Assembly (NCBI GenBank): GCA_021734595.1
Contig: JAIPIO010000100.1
Coordinates: 1-12,559 of the forward strand
Direction: 5' to 3'
DNA: 12,559 bases
Source of the DNA: Kiritimatiellales bacterium
Lineage (GTDB): Bacteria > Verrucomicrobiota > Kiritimatiellia > Kiritimatiellales > Pontiellaceae
Under the pieces are notes generated by a model. The model made no database searches, was not told where the DNA came from, and saw only the letters and a list, made by a program, of their open reading frames with translations. Shown piece by piece: positions 1 to 5,900 of this stretch (positions within the stretch are counted from its first letter, which is position 1; each line of letters opens with the position of its first letter). The position numbers and the translations under genes were made by a program.

Positions 1-1
1 G

Positions 2-148
2 CTGGCAGACCACATTCCCTTTTTTGCAAAAACCAGAGACTGGTTGCATGACCGGTTCCCCAAAACAGCGGCATACGTCCACAACCGGCGGAAACATCTC
101 CGGGTAAAGTTCCGCAAGAAGGATCCGCCTAATAATTCAGAGCGGTGA
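2..148 (+). CDS. 3' end of an unidentified gene (partial, cut by left edge)
   Basis: One plus-strand frame stays open from base 2 to a TGA at 146-148, giving 48 visible residues; the other two plus frames hit stops. The visible tail is basic and aromatic (RDWLHDRFPKTAAY, then NRRKHLRVKFRKKDP) and looks like a soluble C-terminus. It would overlap the end of the convergent minus-strand gene by 20 bases. I do not recognise the family. The stretch is short, so a chance open frame is quite possible; the codon-like base pattern and the protein-like composition are the only support. Sequence to the left of the window would settle it. Confidence 0.4.
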   Translation: MADHIPFFAKTRDWLHDRFPKTAAYVHNRRKHLRVKFRKKDPPNNSER

Positions 149-1145
149 TGACGGTCCAGGTGGGATGGAAGATATCGTAGGCGTCGCCCTCAAAATCCTC
201 ATCCGTTCCCCAGCTTCCGTCTTCGTGTTGAAGGGACAGCAGATAATCAACCGCTTCTTGCACTTCCGGCCGGCCATCCAGGCCGCATGCCTTGGCGCAG
301 TAGACAAATTCGGCAATCAGATCGATGTCTCCGACCTGATGGCGAACACAGGCAAATTCACTTTCGATGTAGCTCCGTATTTCCCGGGATAATGCGCCAG
401 CGGGCATCGGCTCCAGTCCATAATCCATGGCCGTGAAAACGACATGGGTAACATAGTAGTTCTGATCGGAGTAGGCATCCTTGTCTTTGGTATATTTCTG
501 CGTATAGGGCAGCCCGGCCACCTGCGCCAGATAACGGGTAAAGCCGGTTTCCGGAACGTCGAATTCCGAATCGGGAAACTTTTTCCTGAAAAAATGCGCA
601 AAAGAGGTATCGATGAGAATATCGCCGAGATCATCATAATTCAGACATTCCAGTGCCTCGTCGAATTGCCGACTGTAATCCAAGTTTAGATCATGCGGAA
701 AATTTTGGCGGTAAAAATCAAGATACGGCGTACGGGAGATGCCCCACCTTTCAATGAGAGAAAGGATGGAGATAAAATCCCATTTTCCGGCCGCATCCGG
801 TTCAAAGATCTCCGGCAGGCTTAGCGAACCGCGGTCAAAAGCATCATAGAGCATTTCGCGGGCACCATCGGCAACCGCGCCGGGCCGGCGCTGGGCCAGT
901 TCATTGAGCATCAGCAGATAGTCACTGAAAATAAAGTGGAGATTGTCGTCATCCTGAACAAATTCATCCTGCCACAGCATCCCGCGAAGCACCGCCTGTT
1001 CCTGCGCGTCATCACTTTCGCGAACCGCCGACTCCAGCAGACCGGATATATTGAATGAAGAGCTGCAAATCTCGCCCGAAATTCGCGGCACAGCAACAAC
1101 AAGGAAGACTGCGAACAGACAGAGTTTGAGGAACCACTTCTGCAT
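129..1145 (-). CDS. secreted protein with a terpenoid-cyclase-like alpha-toroid C-terminus
   Basis: A 338-residue protein of unknown function. The start chosen is the ATG at 1145, which opens directly into a signal peptide: MQKW, a hydrophobic core at about 6-19, then PRISGE, with cleavage likely near residue 24. A longer in-frame opening exists from 1223, but it overlaps coaX and would bury the signal peptide. The mature part is acidic and helical. Near the C-terminus, YYVTHVVFTAMDYG (230-243), YLLSLQHEDGSWG (301-313) and HPTWTVITAL (327-336) resemble the QW-type repeats of prenyltransferase/squalene-cyclase alpha/alpha toroids. The catalytic DxDD motif of cyclases is not seen, so a terpene cyclase activity is not claimed. 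The start lies 2 bases past the coaX stop, with GGGGAG inside the end of coaX as a possible ribosome site, so the two are probably translated from one message. Function unknown; an exported binding or processing role is only a guess. Confidence 0.8.
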   Translation of the reverse strand: MQKWFLKLCLFAVFLVVAVPRISGEICSSSFNISGLLESAVRESDDAQEQAVLRGMLWQDEFVQDDDNLHFIFSDYLLMLNELAQRRPGAVADGAREMLYDAFDRGSLSLPEIFEPDAAGKWDFISILSLIERWGISRTPYLDFYRQNFPHDLNLDYSRQFDEALECLNYDDLGDILIDTSFAHFFRKKFPDSEFDVPETGFTRYLAQVAGLPYTQKYTKDKDAYSDQNYYVTHVVFTAMDYGLEPMPAGALSREIRSYIESEFACVRHQVGDIDLIAEFVYCAKACGLDGRPEVQEAVDYLLSLQHEDGSWGTDEDFEGDAYDIFHPTWTVITALNY

Positions 1146-1147
1146 GG

Positions 1148-1891
1148 TCACCCGTTCAACTCCCCGATGATGCCCAGCCCCCGGAGGGTGAGTTTTGGAT
1201 CGATGAGCGCCTCCACATCCCAACCCTCGAAAATCCAGCCGGCATAGCCGCCGGTACAGCAGACCGGCAGCTTGCGCACACCAAGATCCCTTTTCAGGTT
1301 TTGGAGGATTTCGCGCACCATCCCACGATAGCCGAGGCGCGCGCCAATCTGCATGGCCTGGGTTGTATTGCGCCCGACCACGGCCTTCGTCTTTACCGGT
1401 TTAACGTGTGGCAGCAACGCGGTCTTTTCCGCCAGGTAATCAAACATCAGCGGCAGCCCCGGGCAGATAATACCGCCGATATATCCGCGCTTTGCATCCA
1501 GCACATCGAAGGTCAGCGCCGTGCCAAAATCACAGACCACCGATGGTGTACCCATGAGTTTGGCCGCAGCAGCGGCATTTGCCAACCGATCCGCCCCGAT
1601 GCTGCAAGGATCCGGATAATCGACGGGAACACCGAGTTTCAGTACATGACTGACAAACAGCGGATCCGGCAATCCTGCGCTTTTAATGACCCGTTTCCAG
1701 TTGGCATTCACCGCCGGAACCACGGAGGCAATCACAACCCTGTCGACTGGCTTTGCGGAAACCATGGGAACCATTGCCCCGGGCGACTTGAGGCGCGACG
1801 CACACCGGGAAACCTTACTGACTTTGCCGTTCCGATAGAATCCAACAGCGGTGCTGGTGTTGCCGATATCTATGACGAGTATTGAATTCAT
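1148..1891 (-). CDS. coaX: type III pantothenate kinase
   Basis: Phosphorylates pantothenate with ATP in the cytoplasm, the first step of CoA synthesis. The length of 247 residues is normal for CoaX. Seen in the sequence: the N-terminal phosphate-binding motif DIGNT (8-12), GADR (99-102), the acidic DFGTALTFD (121-129), GGIICPG (139-145) and TGGYAG (213-218), in the usual order for the ASKHA-fold type III enzymes. The start ATG at 1891 gives MNSILVIDIGNT, the standard opening. No Shine-Dalgarno sequence lies upstream: the bases directly before the ATG are the AT-rich inverted repeat of the neighbouring GxxExxY cassette. The gene probably once followed nadC directly or with birA, a common bacterial arrangement. 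Identification is firm; how it is now translated and transcribed is uncertain. Confidence 0.95.
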   Translation of the reverse strand: MNSILVIDIGNTSTAVGFYRNGKVSKVSRCASRLKSPGAMVPMVSAKPVDRVVIASVVPAVNANWKRVIKSAGLPDPLFVSHVLKLGVPVDYPDPCSIGADRLANAAAAAKLMGTPSVVCDFGTALTFDVLDAKRGYIGGIICPGLPLMFDYLAEKTALLPHVKPVKTKAVVGRNTTQAMQIGARLGYRGMVREILQNLKRDLGVRKLPVCCTGGYAGWIFEGWDVEALIDPKLTLRGLGIIGELNG

Positions 1892-1916
1892 TTTTACAAA
1901 ACAATGGACAACAAAA
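1892..1916. repeat. left terminal inverted repeat of the GxxExxY cassette
   Basis: Reads TTTTACAAAA, then C, then AATGGACAACAAAA on the plus strand. The reverse complement of 2762-2786 is the same with T in place of the single C. Weaker similarity continues inward for roughly 8 more bases. It directly abuts the TAG stop of the GxxExxY gene (1917-1919) and occupies the space where the coaX ribosome site should be. Confidence 0.85.
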
Positions 1917-2717
1917 CTATTTCTTTAGAGTAATCAATTGAATGACATTACGATTGAAATTCACCCATTGAATCCGTGCCAAGTTGGCATGATTAAGCAA
2001 TCTGGACAATTGTTTTCTATATGATTCCTGATAACGAACTGCCGATGAAAGGTGCAAACCGATGTTTTCATTTAGAATGCACATTTTCTGATGGCCAACG
2101 ATTCTTCCATCCACTGAAATATCAACAGAATGAATCAACTGCTCTTCACCACCAAGAAAATGAAACATCGCTTCTCGATAGAGGCCGATATCAAGAAATG
2201 CACCCCATTCGGTTAGCAGATTCAGGACAATCTCCCGAAGAATCTTTCTGGAAGAAATATGAGACTCCAACGCATCATCATTAATTACAAAGGAAAAACG
2301 CTTTTCCCTATTTATATTGGTCGATACGAATCGATACTGAACTGAAGCCGACGCAAAGTTGATTAACTTTCCATGTTGCAAATCCGAAAGAAACAAATAG
2401 TTCAGAAGTTGGGATTCATGCTGTCCATTTAAATCAGAAACCGCTTTTAGTTCATAAATCGCGCCTTGGTCAATCAAGGCATCGAGATAATAGGATTTAC
2501 TAAACGAATCATATGAAACGATAATTTCACCTTCGGAAACCACGGATAATCCAGTTGAAGAACACTGATGCATCAATTCCTCATGATAAATGGATTCATT
2601 GCAAAGCCGCCCCAATTTATTTTGGGTATCAAACGCCAACCGCATTACTTGGGAATCAATTTCGTGGAATCGTTGCTGTGAAATCGGATTAACATCAAAA
2701 CAACATTTAATAGGCAT
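1917..2717 (-). CDS. GxxExxY family protein (PDDEXK-like) with C-terminal extension
   Basis: A 266-residue protein. Residues about 20-125 match the GxxExxY family, which is related to PDDEXK nucleases: GRLCNESIY (36-44, the family signature with its G, E and Y), a candidate metal-binding D79 in YYLDALID, the E-x-K pair in YELKAV (E89, K91), Q103 in ESQLLNYL, and LINF (118-121). Whether it cuts nucleic acid is not known; family members are common, often multicopy and poorly characterised. Residues about 126-266 form an extra domain (FLDIGLYREAMFHFLGG at 174-190, then a basic C-terminus) that short family members lack. The ATG at 2717 is preceded by GAGGA at good spacing. The gene is far AT-richer than nadC and coaX on either side, a sign of transfer, and lies between inverted repeats. 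Confidence 0.88.
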   Translation of the reverse strand: MPIKCCFDVNPISQQRFHEIDSQVMRLAFDTQNKLGRLCNESIYHEELMHQCSSTGLSVVSEGEIIVSYDSFSKSYYLDALIDQGAIYELKAVSDLNGQHESQLLNYLFLSDLQHGKLINFASASVQYRFVSTNINREKRFSFVINDDALESHISSRKILREIVLNLLTEWGAFLDIGLYREAMFHFLGGEEQLIHSVDISVDGRIVGHQKMCILNENIGLHLSSAVRYQESYRKQLSRLLNHANLARIQWVNFNRNVIQLITLKK

Positions 2718-2761
2718 TTGAATTCCTCATGCGGCCACACGTATTTTTCAATACAAAATTA

Positions 2762-2786
2762 TTTTGTTGTCCATTATTTTGTAAAA
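2762..2786. repeat. right terminal inverted repeat of the GxxExxY cassette
   Basis: Inverted partner of 1892-1916 with one mismatch in 25. It overlaps the inner arm of a local palindrome, ACAAAAT-T-ATTTTGT at 2753-2767. Just outside it, TACAAAAT at 2796-2803 within the last nadC codons pairs with ATTTTGTA at 2776-2783, so the tip of the repeat meets a short sequence resembling itself. Confidence 0.85.
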
Positions 2787-2792
2787 TTCACT

Positions 2793-3659
2793 TTATACAA
2801 AATCCAAGGCAAGGTCGATGGACGGGGCCGAGTGCGTGAGCGCCCCGACGGAAATGGCGTCCACACCGGTCTGGGCAATATCATAAACCGTGTCCAGATT
2901 GATGCCGCCGGAGGCTTCGGTTTTGCAGATACCGCGGCAAAGCGCCACGCATTCGCGCAGAACGGACGGTGGCATGTTGTCAAGTAGCACCCAGTCGGGA
3001 CTGGTTTCGAGCGATTCCTTCAACTGGTCGATGGTATCGACTTCGACTTCTATCTTGAGGTTGGGATATTTGGCGCGCGCGGCGGCGACGGCTTCGCCGA
3101 CGCCGATGCCGTGCGTCCGTTCCCACGAGGCGAGATGGTTGTCCTTGATGAGCACGGCATCGACCAAGCCGTAGCGGTGGTTGACTCCGCCGCCGCAACG
3201 AACGGAATATTTCTCGAACGGGCGTAGCAGCGGCGTCGTTTTGCGTGTGCAGAGGATATCGACATCCGGATTATCCGCCGCTTTCACGTAGCGGGCGGTG
3301 ATGGTGGCGACACCGCACATGCGCTGGATAAAGTTGAGCGCGGTGCGCTCGGCCGTCAGGATGCTTTTGGCCGAACCGCGGACCACCAGCACGGTTGTTC
3401 CCGCTTCGGCAACCAAACCATCGGCGACGCACTCTTCGATTTCCAGCGACGGATTGACTTCAAGGAACACCTGTTTGGCTACTAAAACACCGGCCACAAC
3501 GCACTTTTCACGGGCCACCAGGTGCGCTGCGGCCAGCGCTTCCGGCGACACCAGCGACTCCGAGGTAACGTCCACCCCGGTGTGACCTAAATCCTCCACC
3601 AGCGCCAGCTTGATCAATTCCATGACCTCTTTACGCTCAAAAATATCCGGCAAATACAT
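2793..3659 (-). CDS. nadC: nicotinate-nucleotide pyrophosphorylase (quinolinate phosphoribosyltransferase)
   Basis: Converts quinolinate and PRPP to nicotinate mononucleotide, CO2 and pyrophosphate in de novo NAD synthesis (cytoplasm). The 288-residue length is normal. Family motifs in order: EDLG (22-25), the ERTALN helix (104-109), CTRKTTP (137-143), GGGVNHR (156-162), IKDNH (171-175), EVEVD (204-208), LLDN (225-228), SGGI (250-253) and GALTHS (272-277), covering the basic quinolinate pocket and the acidic PRPP/metal site. The ATG at 3659 is chosen because AAAGGAG lies just upstream (3664-3670); the frame stays open 33 residues further, but that stretch does not look like NadC. coaX lies downstream on the same strand beyond the GxxExxY cassette, consistent with a former cofactor operon. 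Its stop codon is 6 bases from the cassette edge and is intact. Confidence 0.96.
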   Translation of the reverse strand: MYLPDIFERKEVMELIKLALVEDLGHTGVDVTSESLVSPEALAAAHLVAREKCVVAGVLVAKQVFLEVNPSLEIEECVADGLVAEAGTTVLVVRGSAKSILTAERTALNFIQRMCGVATITARYVKAADNPDVDILCTRKTTPLLRPFEKYSVRCGGGVNHRYGLVDAVLIKDNHLASWERTHGIGVGEAVAAARAKYPNLKIEVEVDTIDQLKESLETSPDWVLLDNMPPSVLRECVALCRGICKTEASGGINLDTVYDIAQTGVDAISVGALTHSAPSIDLALDFV

Positions 3660-3663
3660 ACTT

Positions 3664-3670
3664 CTCCTTT
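3664..3670 (-). promoter_or_regulatory. ribosome binding site deciding the nadC start
   Basis: AAAGGAG on the minus strand, 4 bases before the ATG at 3659. It favours this start over the longer open frame. Confidence 0.8.
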
Positions 3671-3793
3671 CAAATAAAAACATGAAAACGTTGTGAAAAC
3701 CGCTAGCCGGCAACCCGGATGCCTTGTCCTCTTTCAAGGATTTATCACCTGCCGACATTCATCGGCCATGGCTCTTCCATCATATTCCAGCCA

Positions 3794-4846
3794 CTACGTC
3801 GCCTGCATTTCCTTCATGCAGATTTTACCTGACCCCATCAACGTGCTGATTGGATTGAGAACCTTGATATTTTCGCAAACGATTTTGATGGCCGCGACGA
3901 TTGGAACGGACATTAGTGCTCCGACAATACCCCACAGCCAGCCGAAAAACACCAGCGAAAGCAGGATCACCACCGGGCTGAGATTCAGGCTATCGCCCAC
4001 CAACTTCGGTTCAACAACGTTGCCCATGATCATCTGAATCGTCAGCAATACAATCCCGGTAAAGATCGGCATCCAGGCAGAGGGGTAAAACTGCACCACG
4101 GCCAGCAGGATTGGCGGGATGGAGGCGACGATGGATCCAATGCTTGGAATAAAGTTAAGGAAGAAAGCCAGCGCCCCCCAGGTGAGCGCGAACTCGACGC
4201 CCAACAGCGTCAGGCTCAGCCAGACCAGCACACCCGTAGTGCCGCTGATAGCCACTTTAACGGAAAGATACTGCCCAATCTGTTTGGAGATCGAGGTGGT
4301 GACACTGGTAAAAACAGAGGCACGCTCCGGCGGAAACGCCTTTGCCACCTTGTATTTAAAGTAGGGTTTCCCCAGCAGCATGAAAACAAGGAAAATCAGT
4401 ACCAGCAGCAGGTTGCCGAGAAAATTGCCCATGAACCCTGCAACATATACCGACATCGCCCCCAGTCTTGGTCCCAAATGCTTGGTCCAGTTGATATCCG
4501 CCAAATAATTCTCAGGCAGGTTGACGTTGGAGGTAATGTCCACGTAGATCGTATTCAGTTGTGCCAGATACTTGGGCGATTCAGCAAGGACGGCACGTAC
4601 CCGCCCGCTCAGGAATGCGCCCCCCAGATAGCAAACACCCAGCACCAGAATCAGGACGGCAAATACAGACAGTCCCAGCGGAACTTTTTTATGCACCAGA
4701 TAGGTCACTACCGGACCGCAGATGTAGGACAGCAGCCACGCAATCATCAGAGGAATCAATACCGACTGCGCCGCCCTGAACGCGGTCGCGACGGCAAAAA
4801 GCACGAGCACGCTCAGCAACCCAACCATGATATTTGATCGTTTCAT
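3794..4846 (-). CDS. AI-2E family transporter (PerM/YdiK-like permease)
   Basis: A 350-residue inner-membrane protein of the AI-2E transporter superfamily, a group whose members variously export autoinducer-2 or exchange cations; the substrate cannot be told from sequence. Hydrophobic segments lie near residues 6-22, 28-50, 58-79, 132-158, 196-216, 218-252, 258-276 and 290-322. There is a soluble stretch at about 80-130. The family hallmarks FLNFIPSIGSIVASIPP (229-245) and NVVEPKLVGDSLNLSP (276-291), followed by FFGWLWGIVGALMSVP (300-315), are all present. The ATG at 4846 is preferred, with GGGAG 8 bases upstream; a TTG one codon earlier is possible. The upstream gap carries two copies of the TTCCA-N5-TGGAA palindrome, which could act on this gene's promoter. 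nadC lies 134 bases downstream. That gap holds a small GC hairpin without a T tract, so readthrough is possible. Confidence 0.92.
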   Translation of the reverse strand: MKRSNIMVGLLSVLVLFAVATAFRAAQSVLIPLMIAWLLSYICGPVVTYLVHKKVPLGLSVFAVLILVLGVCYLGGAFLSGRVRAVLAESPKYLAQLNTIYVDITSNVNLPENYLADINWTKHLGPRLGAMSVYVAGFMGNFLGNLLLVLIFLVFMLLGKPYFKYKVAKAFPPERASVFTSVTTSISKQIGQYLSVKVAISGTTGVLVWLSLTLLGVEFALTWGALAFFLNFIPSIGSIVASIPPILLAVVQFYPSAWMPIFTGIVLLTIQMIMGNVVEPKLVGDSLNLSPVVILLSLVFFGWLWGIVGALMSVPIVAAIKIVCENIKVLNPISTLMGSGKICMKEMQAT

Positions 4847-4887
4847 CAATGTTTCTCCCGGATAACGGCTCTATTGATAAACCACAT

Positions 4888-4902
4888 TTCCAGCCATTGG
4901 AA
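4888..4902. repeat. TTCCA-N5-TGGAA palindrome, copy 1 (intergenic)
   Basis: TTCCAGCCATTGGAA, upstream of the permease gene and downstream of the peroxiredoxin terminator. Its centre is 32 bases from that of copy 2. Confidence 0.75.
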
Positions 4903-4919
4903 GTTTTTTGATGATCCGC

Positions 4920-4934
4920 TTCCAATGATTGGAA
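4920..4934. repeat. TTCCA-N5-TGGAA palindrome, copy 2 (intergenic)
   Basis: TTCCAATGATTGGAA, a nearly perfect dyad with 7-bp arms. The 32-base spacing to copy 1 is about three DNA helical turns, which would place both on one face. Confidence 0.8.
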
Positions 4935-4941
4935 CCCGTCC

Positions 4942-4976
4942 AAAAAAAAACAGGACGACCCTGACGGATCGCCCTG
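4942..4976 (-). terminator. rho-independent terminator of the peroxiredoxin gene
   Basis: On the minus strand, CAGGGCGATCC, loop GTCA, GGGTCGTCCTG forms an 11-pair stem with two G-U pairs, followed by nine T residues. It begins about 24 bases past the peroxiredoxin stop. Confidence 0.88.
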
Positions 4977-5000
4977 CATACTTGAACTAACCATGGGAGA

Positions 5001-5600
5001 TTATATTTTACCAACGAGATCGAGTCCCGGCGTCAGGGTGTTTGCCCCTGGAGCCCAGTTTGCCGGGCAAACCTGGTCGCCATGTTCGTGCACGAATTTT
5101 GCGGCACCCAGCTTGCGGAGGGTTTCCGCCGCACTGCGGCCAATGCCAAGGTCGTGCACTTCGGCGGTCTTCAACACGCCGTTCGGGTCGATGATGAAGG
5201 TTCCGCGCAGCGCCAGTCCTTCCTCCTCGATGTAGACATCGAACAGTCTGCTGACTTCGCCGGTCGGATCGGCACCCATCAGGTAATCGACCTTGCCGAT
5301 GGCTACGGAAGTATCGTGCCACGCCTTGTGGACAAACGCAGTATCCGTACTTACGCTGATAACTTCCGCGCCGGCGGCCTGAAATGCCGGGTACAGGGCG
5401 GCGACGTCTTCGAGCTCGGTCGGGCAGACGAAAGTAAAGTCGGCCGGGTAGAATACGAGCACAACCCATTTGCCCCTGAAATCGGACAGTGTGATGTCCT
5501 TGATTTCTTCGTTTTGAAACGCCTTCATCGAGAAATCGGGAACTTCCTGTCCAACCTTAACCATCTCGAAATCAAACAAATCCTGTTCTATGTTTTCCAT
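5001..5600 (-). CDS. typical 2-Cys peroxiredoxin (AhpC/Prx1 type)
   Basis: A 199-residue cytoplasmic thiol peroxidase that reduces hydrogen peroxide and organic peroxides. The peroxidatic cysteine is C59 in FYPADFTFVCPTE, the P-x3-T-x2-C signature; R132 in LALRGTF is the expected active-site arginine; the resolving cysteine is C178 in VCPANW. The length and both cysteines fit the typical dimer-linked 2-Cys class. The ATG at 5600 follows AAGGAGG with 5 bases between; a longer frame to 5654 has no such site. No AhpF-like reductase is adjacent, so recycling probably uses thioredoxin or a distant partner. A strong terminator closes the gene, and a dyad upstream may be an operator, so it is likely a single-gene unit responding to oxidants. 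Confidence 0.95.
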   Translation of the reverse strand: MENIEQDLFDFEMVKVGQEVPDFSMKAFQNEEIKDITLSDFRGKWVVLVFYPADFTFVCPTELEDVAALYPAFQAAGAEVISVSTDTAFVHKAWHDTSVAIGKVDYLMGADPTGEVSRLFDVYIEEEGLALRGTFIIDPNGVLKTAEVHDLGIGRSAAETLRKLGAAKFVHEHGDQVCPANWAPGANTLTPGLDLVGKI

Positions 5601-5605
5601 TTTTT

Positions 5606-5612
5606 CCTCCTT
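5606..5612 (-). promoter_or_regulatory. ribosome binding site deciding the peroxiredoxin start
   Basis: AAGGAGG on the minus strand, 5 bases before the ATG at 5600; a near-perfect Shine-Dalgarno sequence. Confidence 0.85.
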
Positions 5613-5661
5613 TTTTATGCACTCACTTCCCAAACAACACCTATACGGTACCATCCTTGTA

Positions 5662-5675
5662 CTGTTTGTAAACAG
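5662..5675. promoter_or_regulatory. candidate operator upstream of peroxiredoxin
   Basis: CTGTTTGTAAACAG, a dyad of two perfect 6-base arms around a 2-base centre, 62 bases before the peroxiredoxin start. The site contains TTTACA on the minus strand, which could serve as a -35 element, but no well-spaced -10 is obvious. A repressor or oxidant-sensor site is a guess from position only. Confidence 0.35.
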
Positions 5676-5745
5676 AAATCTGGATGCTTTTCCCGTGTTT
5701 TCACATTACCCCCGTAAACAAAGGGCAGACTGGAGATTTTTAGAG

Positions 5746-5799
5746 CAGAAAGGTTCACGATCATGAACGAGAACCTCTCTGTTTTACTCAAAAAAACAG
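5746..5799. other. overlapping hairpins in the 300-base gap between mutM and peroxiredoxin
   Basis: The gap 5601-5900 has no convincing gene. It holds CAGAAAGGTTC (5746-5756) pairing with GAACCTCTCTG (5771-5781) with one mismatch, and an overlapping CTGTTTT (5779-5785) with AAAACAG (5793-5799). The two share bases and cannot form together. Either could end mutM transcripts on the minus strand, but neither is followed by a proper T tract in that direction. The rest of the gap holds only the operator-like dyad and the peroxiredoxin ribosome site. Confidence 0.35.
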
Positions 5800-5900
5800 T
5801 CGAACCGCTTCCATAAAAAACGTAGATTTAATTGTTCAGCAACAAATCGACCCCGCAAACCATCCGTTGCTTTTCCAACATTCGTTGCAACAAATCATTC

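Larger units (their letters stand above)
1891..2786. mobile_element. putative small mobile cassette: GxxExxY gene between terminal inverted repeats
   Basis: About 0.9 kb holding one gene (1917-2717, minus) between inverted repeats at 1892-1916 and 2762-2786 that match at 24 of 25 positions. The outer edges sit at the coaX start codon (1889-1891) and 6 bases from the nadC stop codon (2793-2795). TTCA occurs just outside both edges (1887-1890 and 2787-2790) and could be a 4-bp target duplication. The interior is AT-rich: 2281-2340 holds 19 G+C in 60, against 43 in 60 at 3061-3120 in nadC. No transposase or recombinase is encoded, so movement, if any, would need an enzyme supplied elsewhere. That the segment is mobile is inference; the repeats, edges and composition are seen directly. 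Confidence 0.6.

Noticed and set aside
31..45. Perfect dyad AACCAG-AGA-CTGGTT near the left edge
   Set aside because: A single short occurrence within a probable coding end, unrelated to the TTCCA-N5-TGGAA family, with no T tract to act as a terminator.
1146..1223. N-terminal extension of the alpha-toroid protein
   Set aside because: It lies wholly within coaX and would hide the signal peptide; the ATG at 1145 fits better.
1301..1885. Open frame of 194 codons on the plus strand
   Set aside because: It is antisense to coaX, with no recognisable domain and low-complexity content typical of a shadow frame.
2718..2725. TTGAATTC repeated near the coaX start and near the GxxExxY start
   Set aside because: An 8-base match in AT-rich sequence, in positions that do not mirror the cassette edges; probably chance.
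3660..3758. N-terminal extension of nadC
   Set aside because: It is not NadC-like, and a strong ribosome site directly precedes the ATG at 3659.
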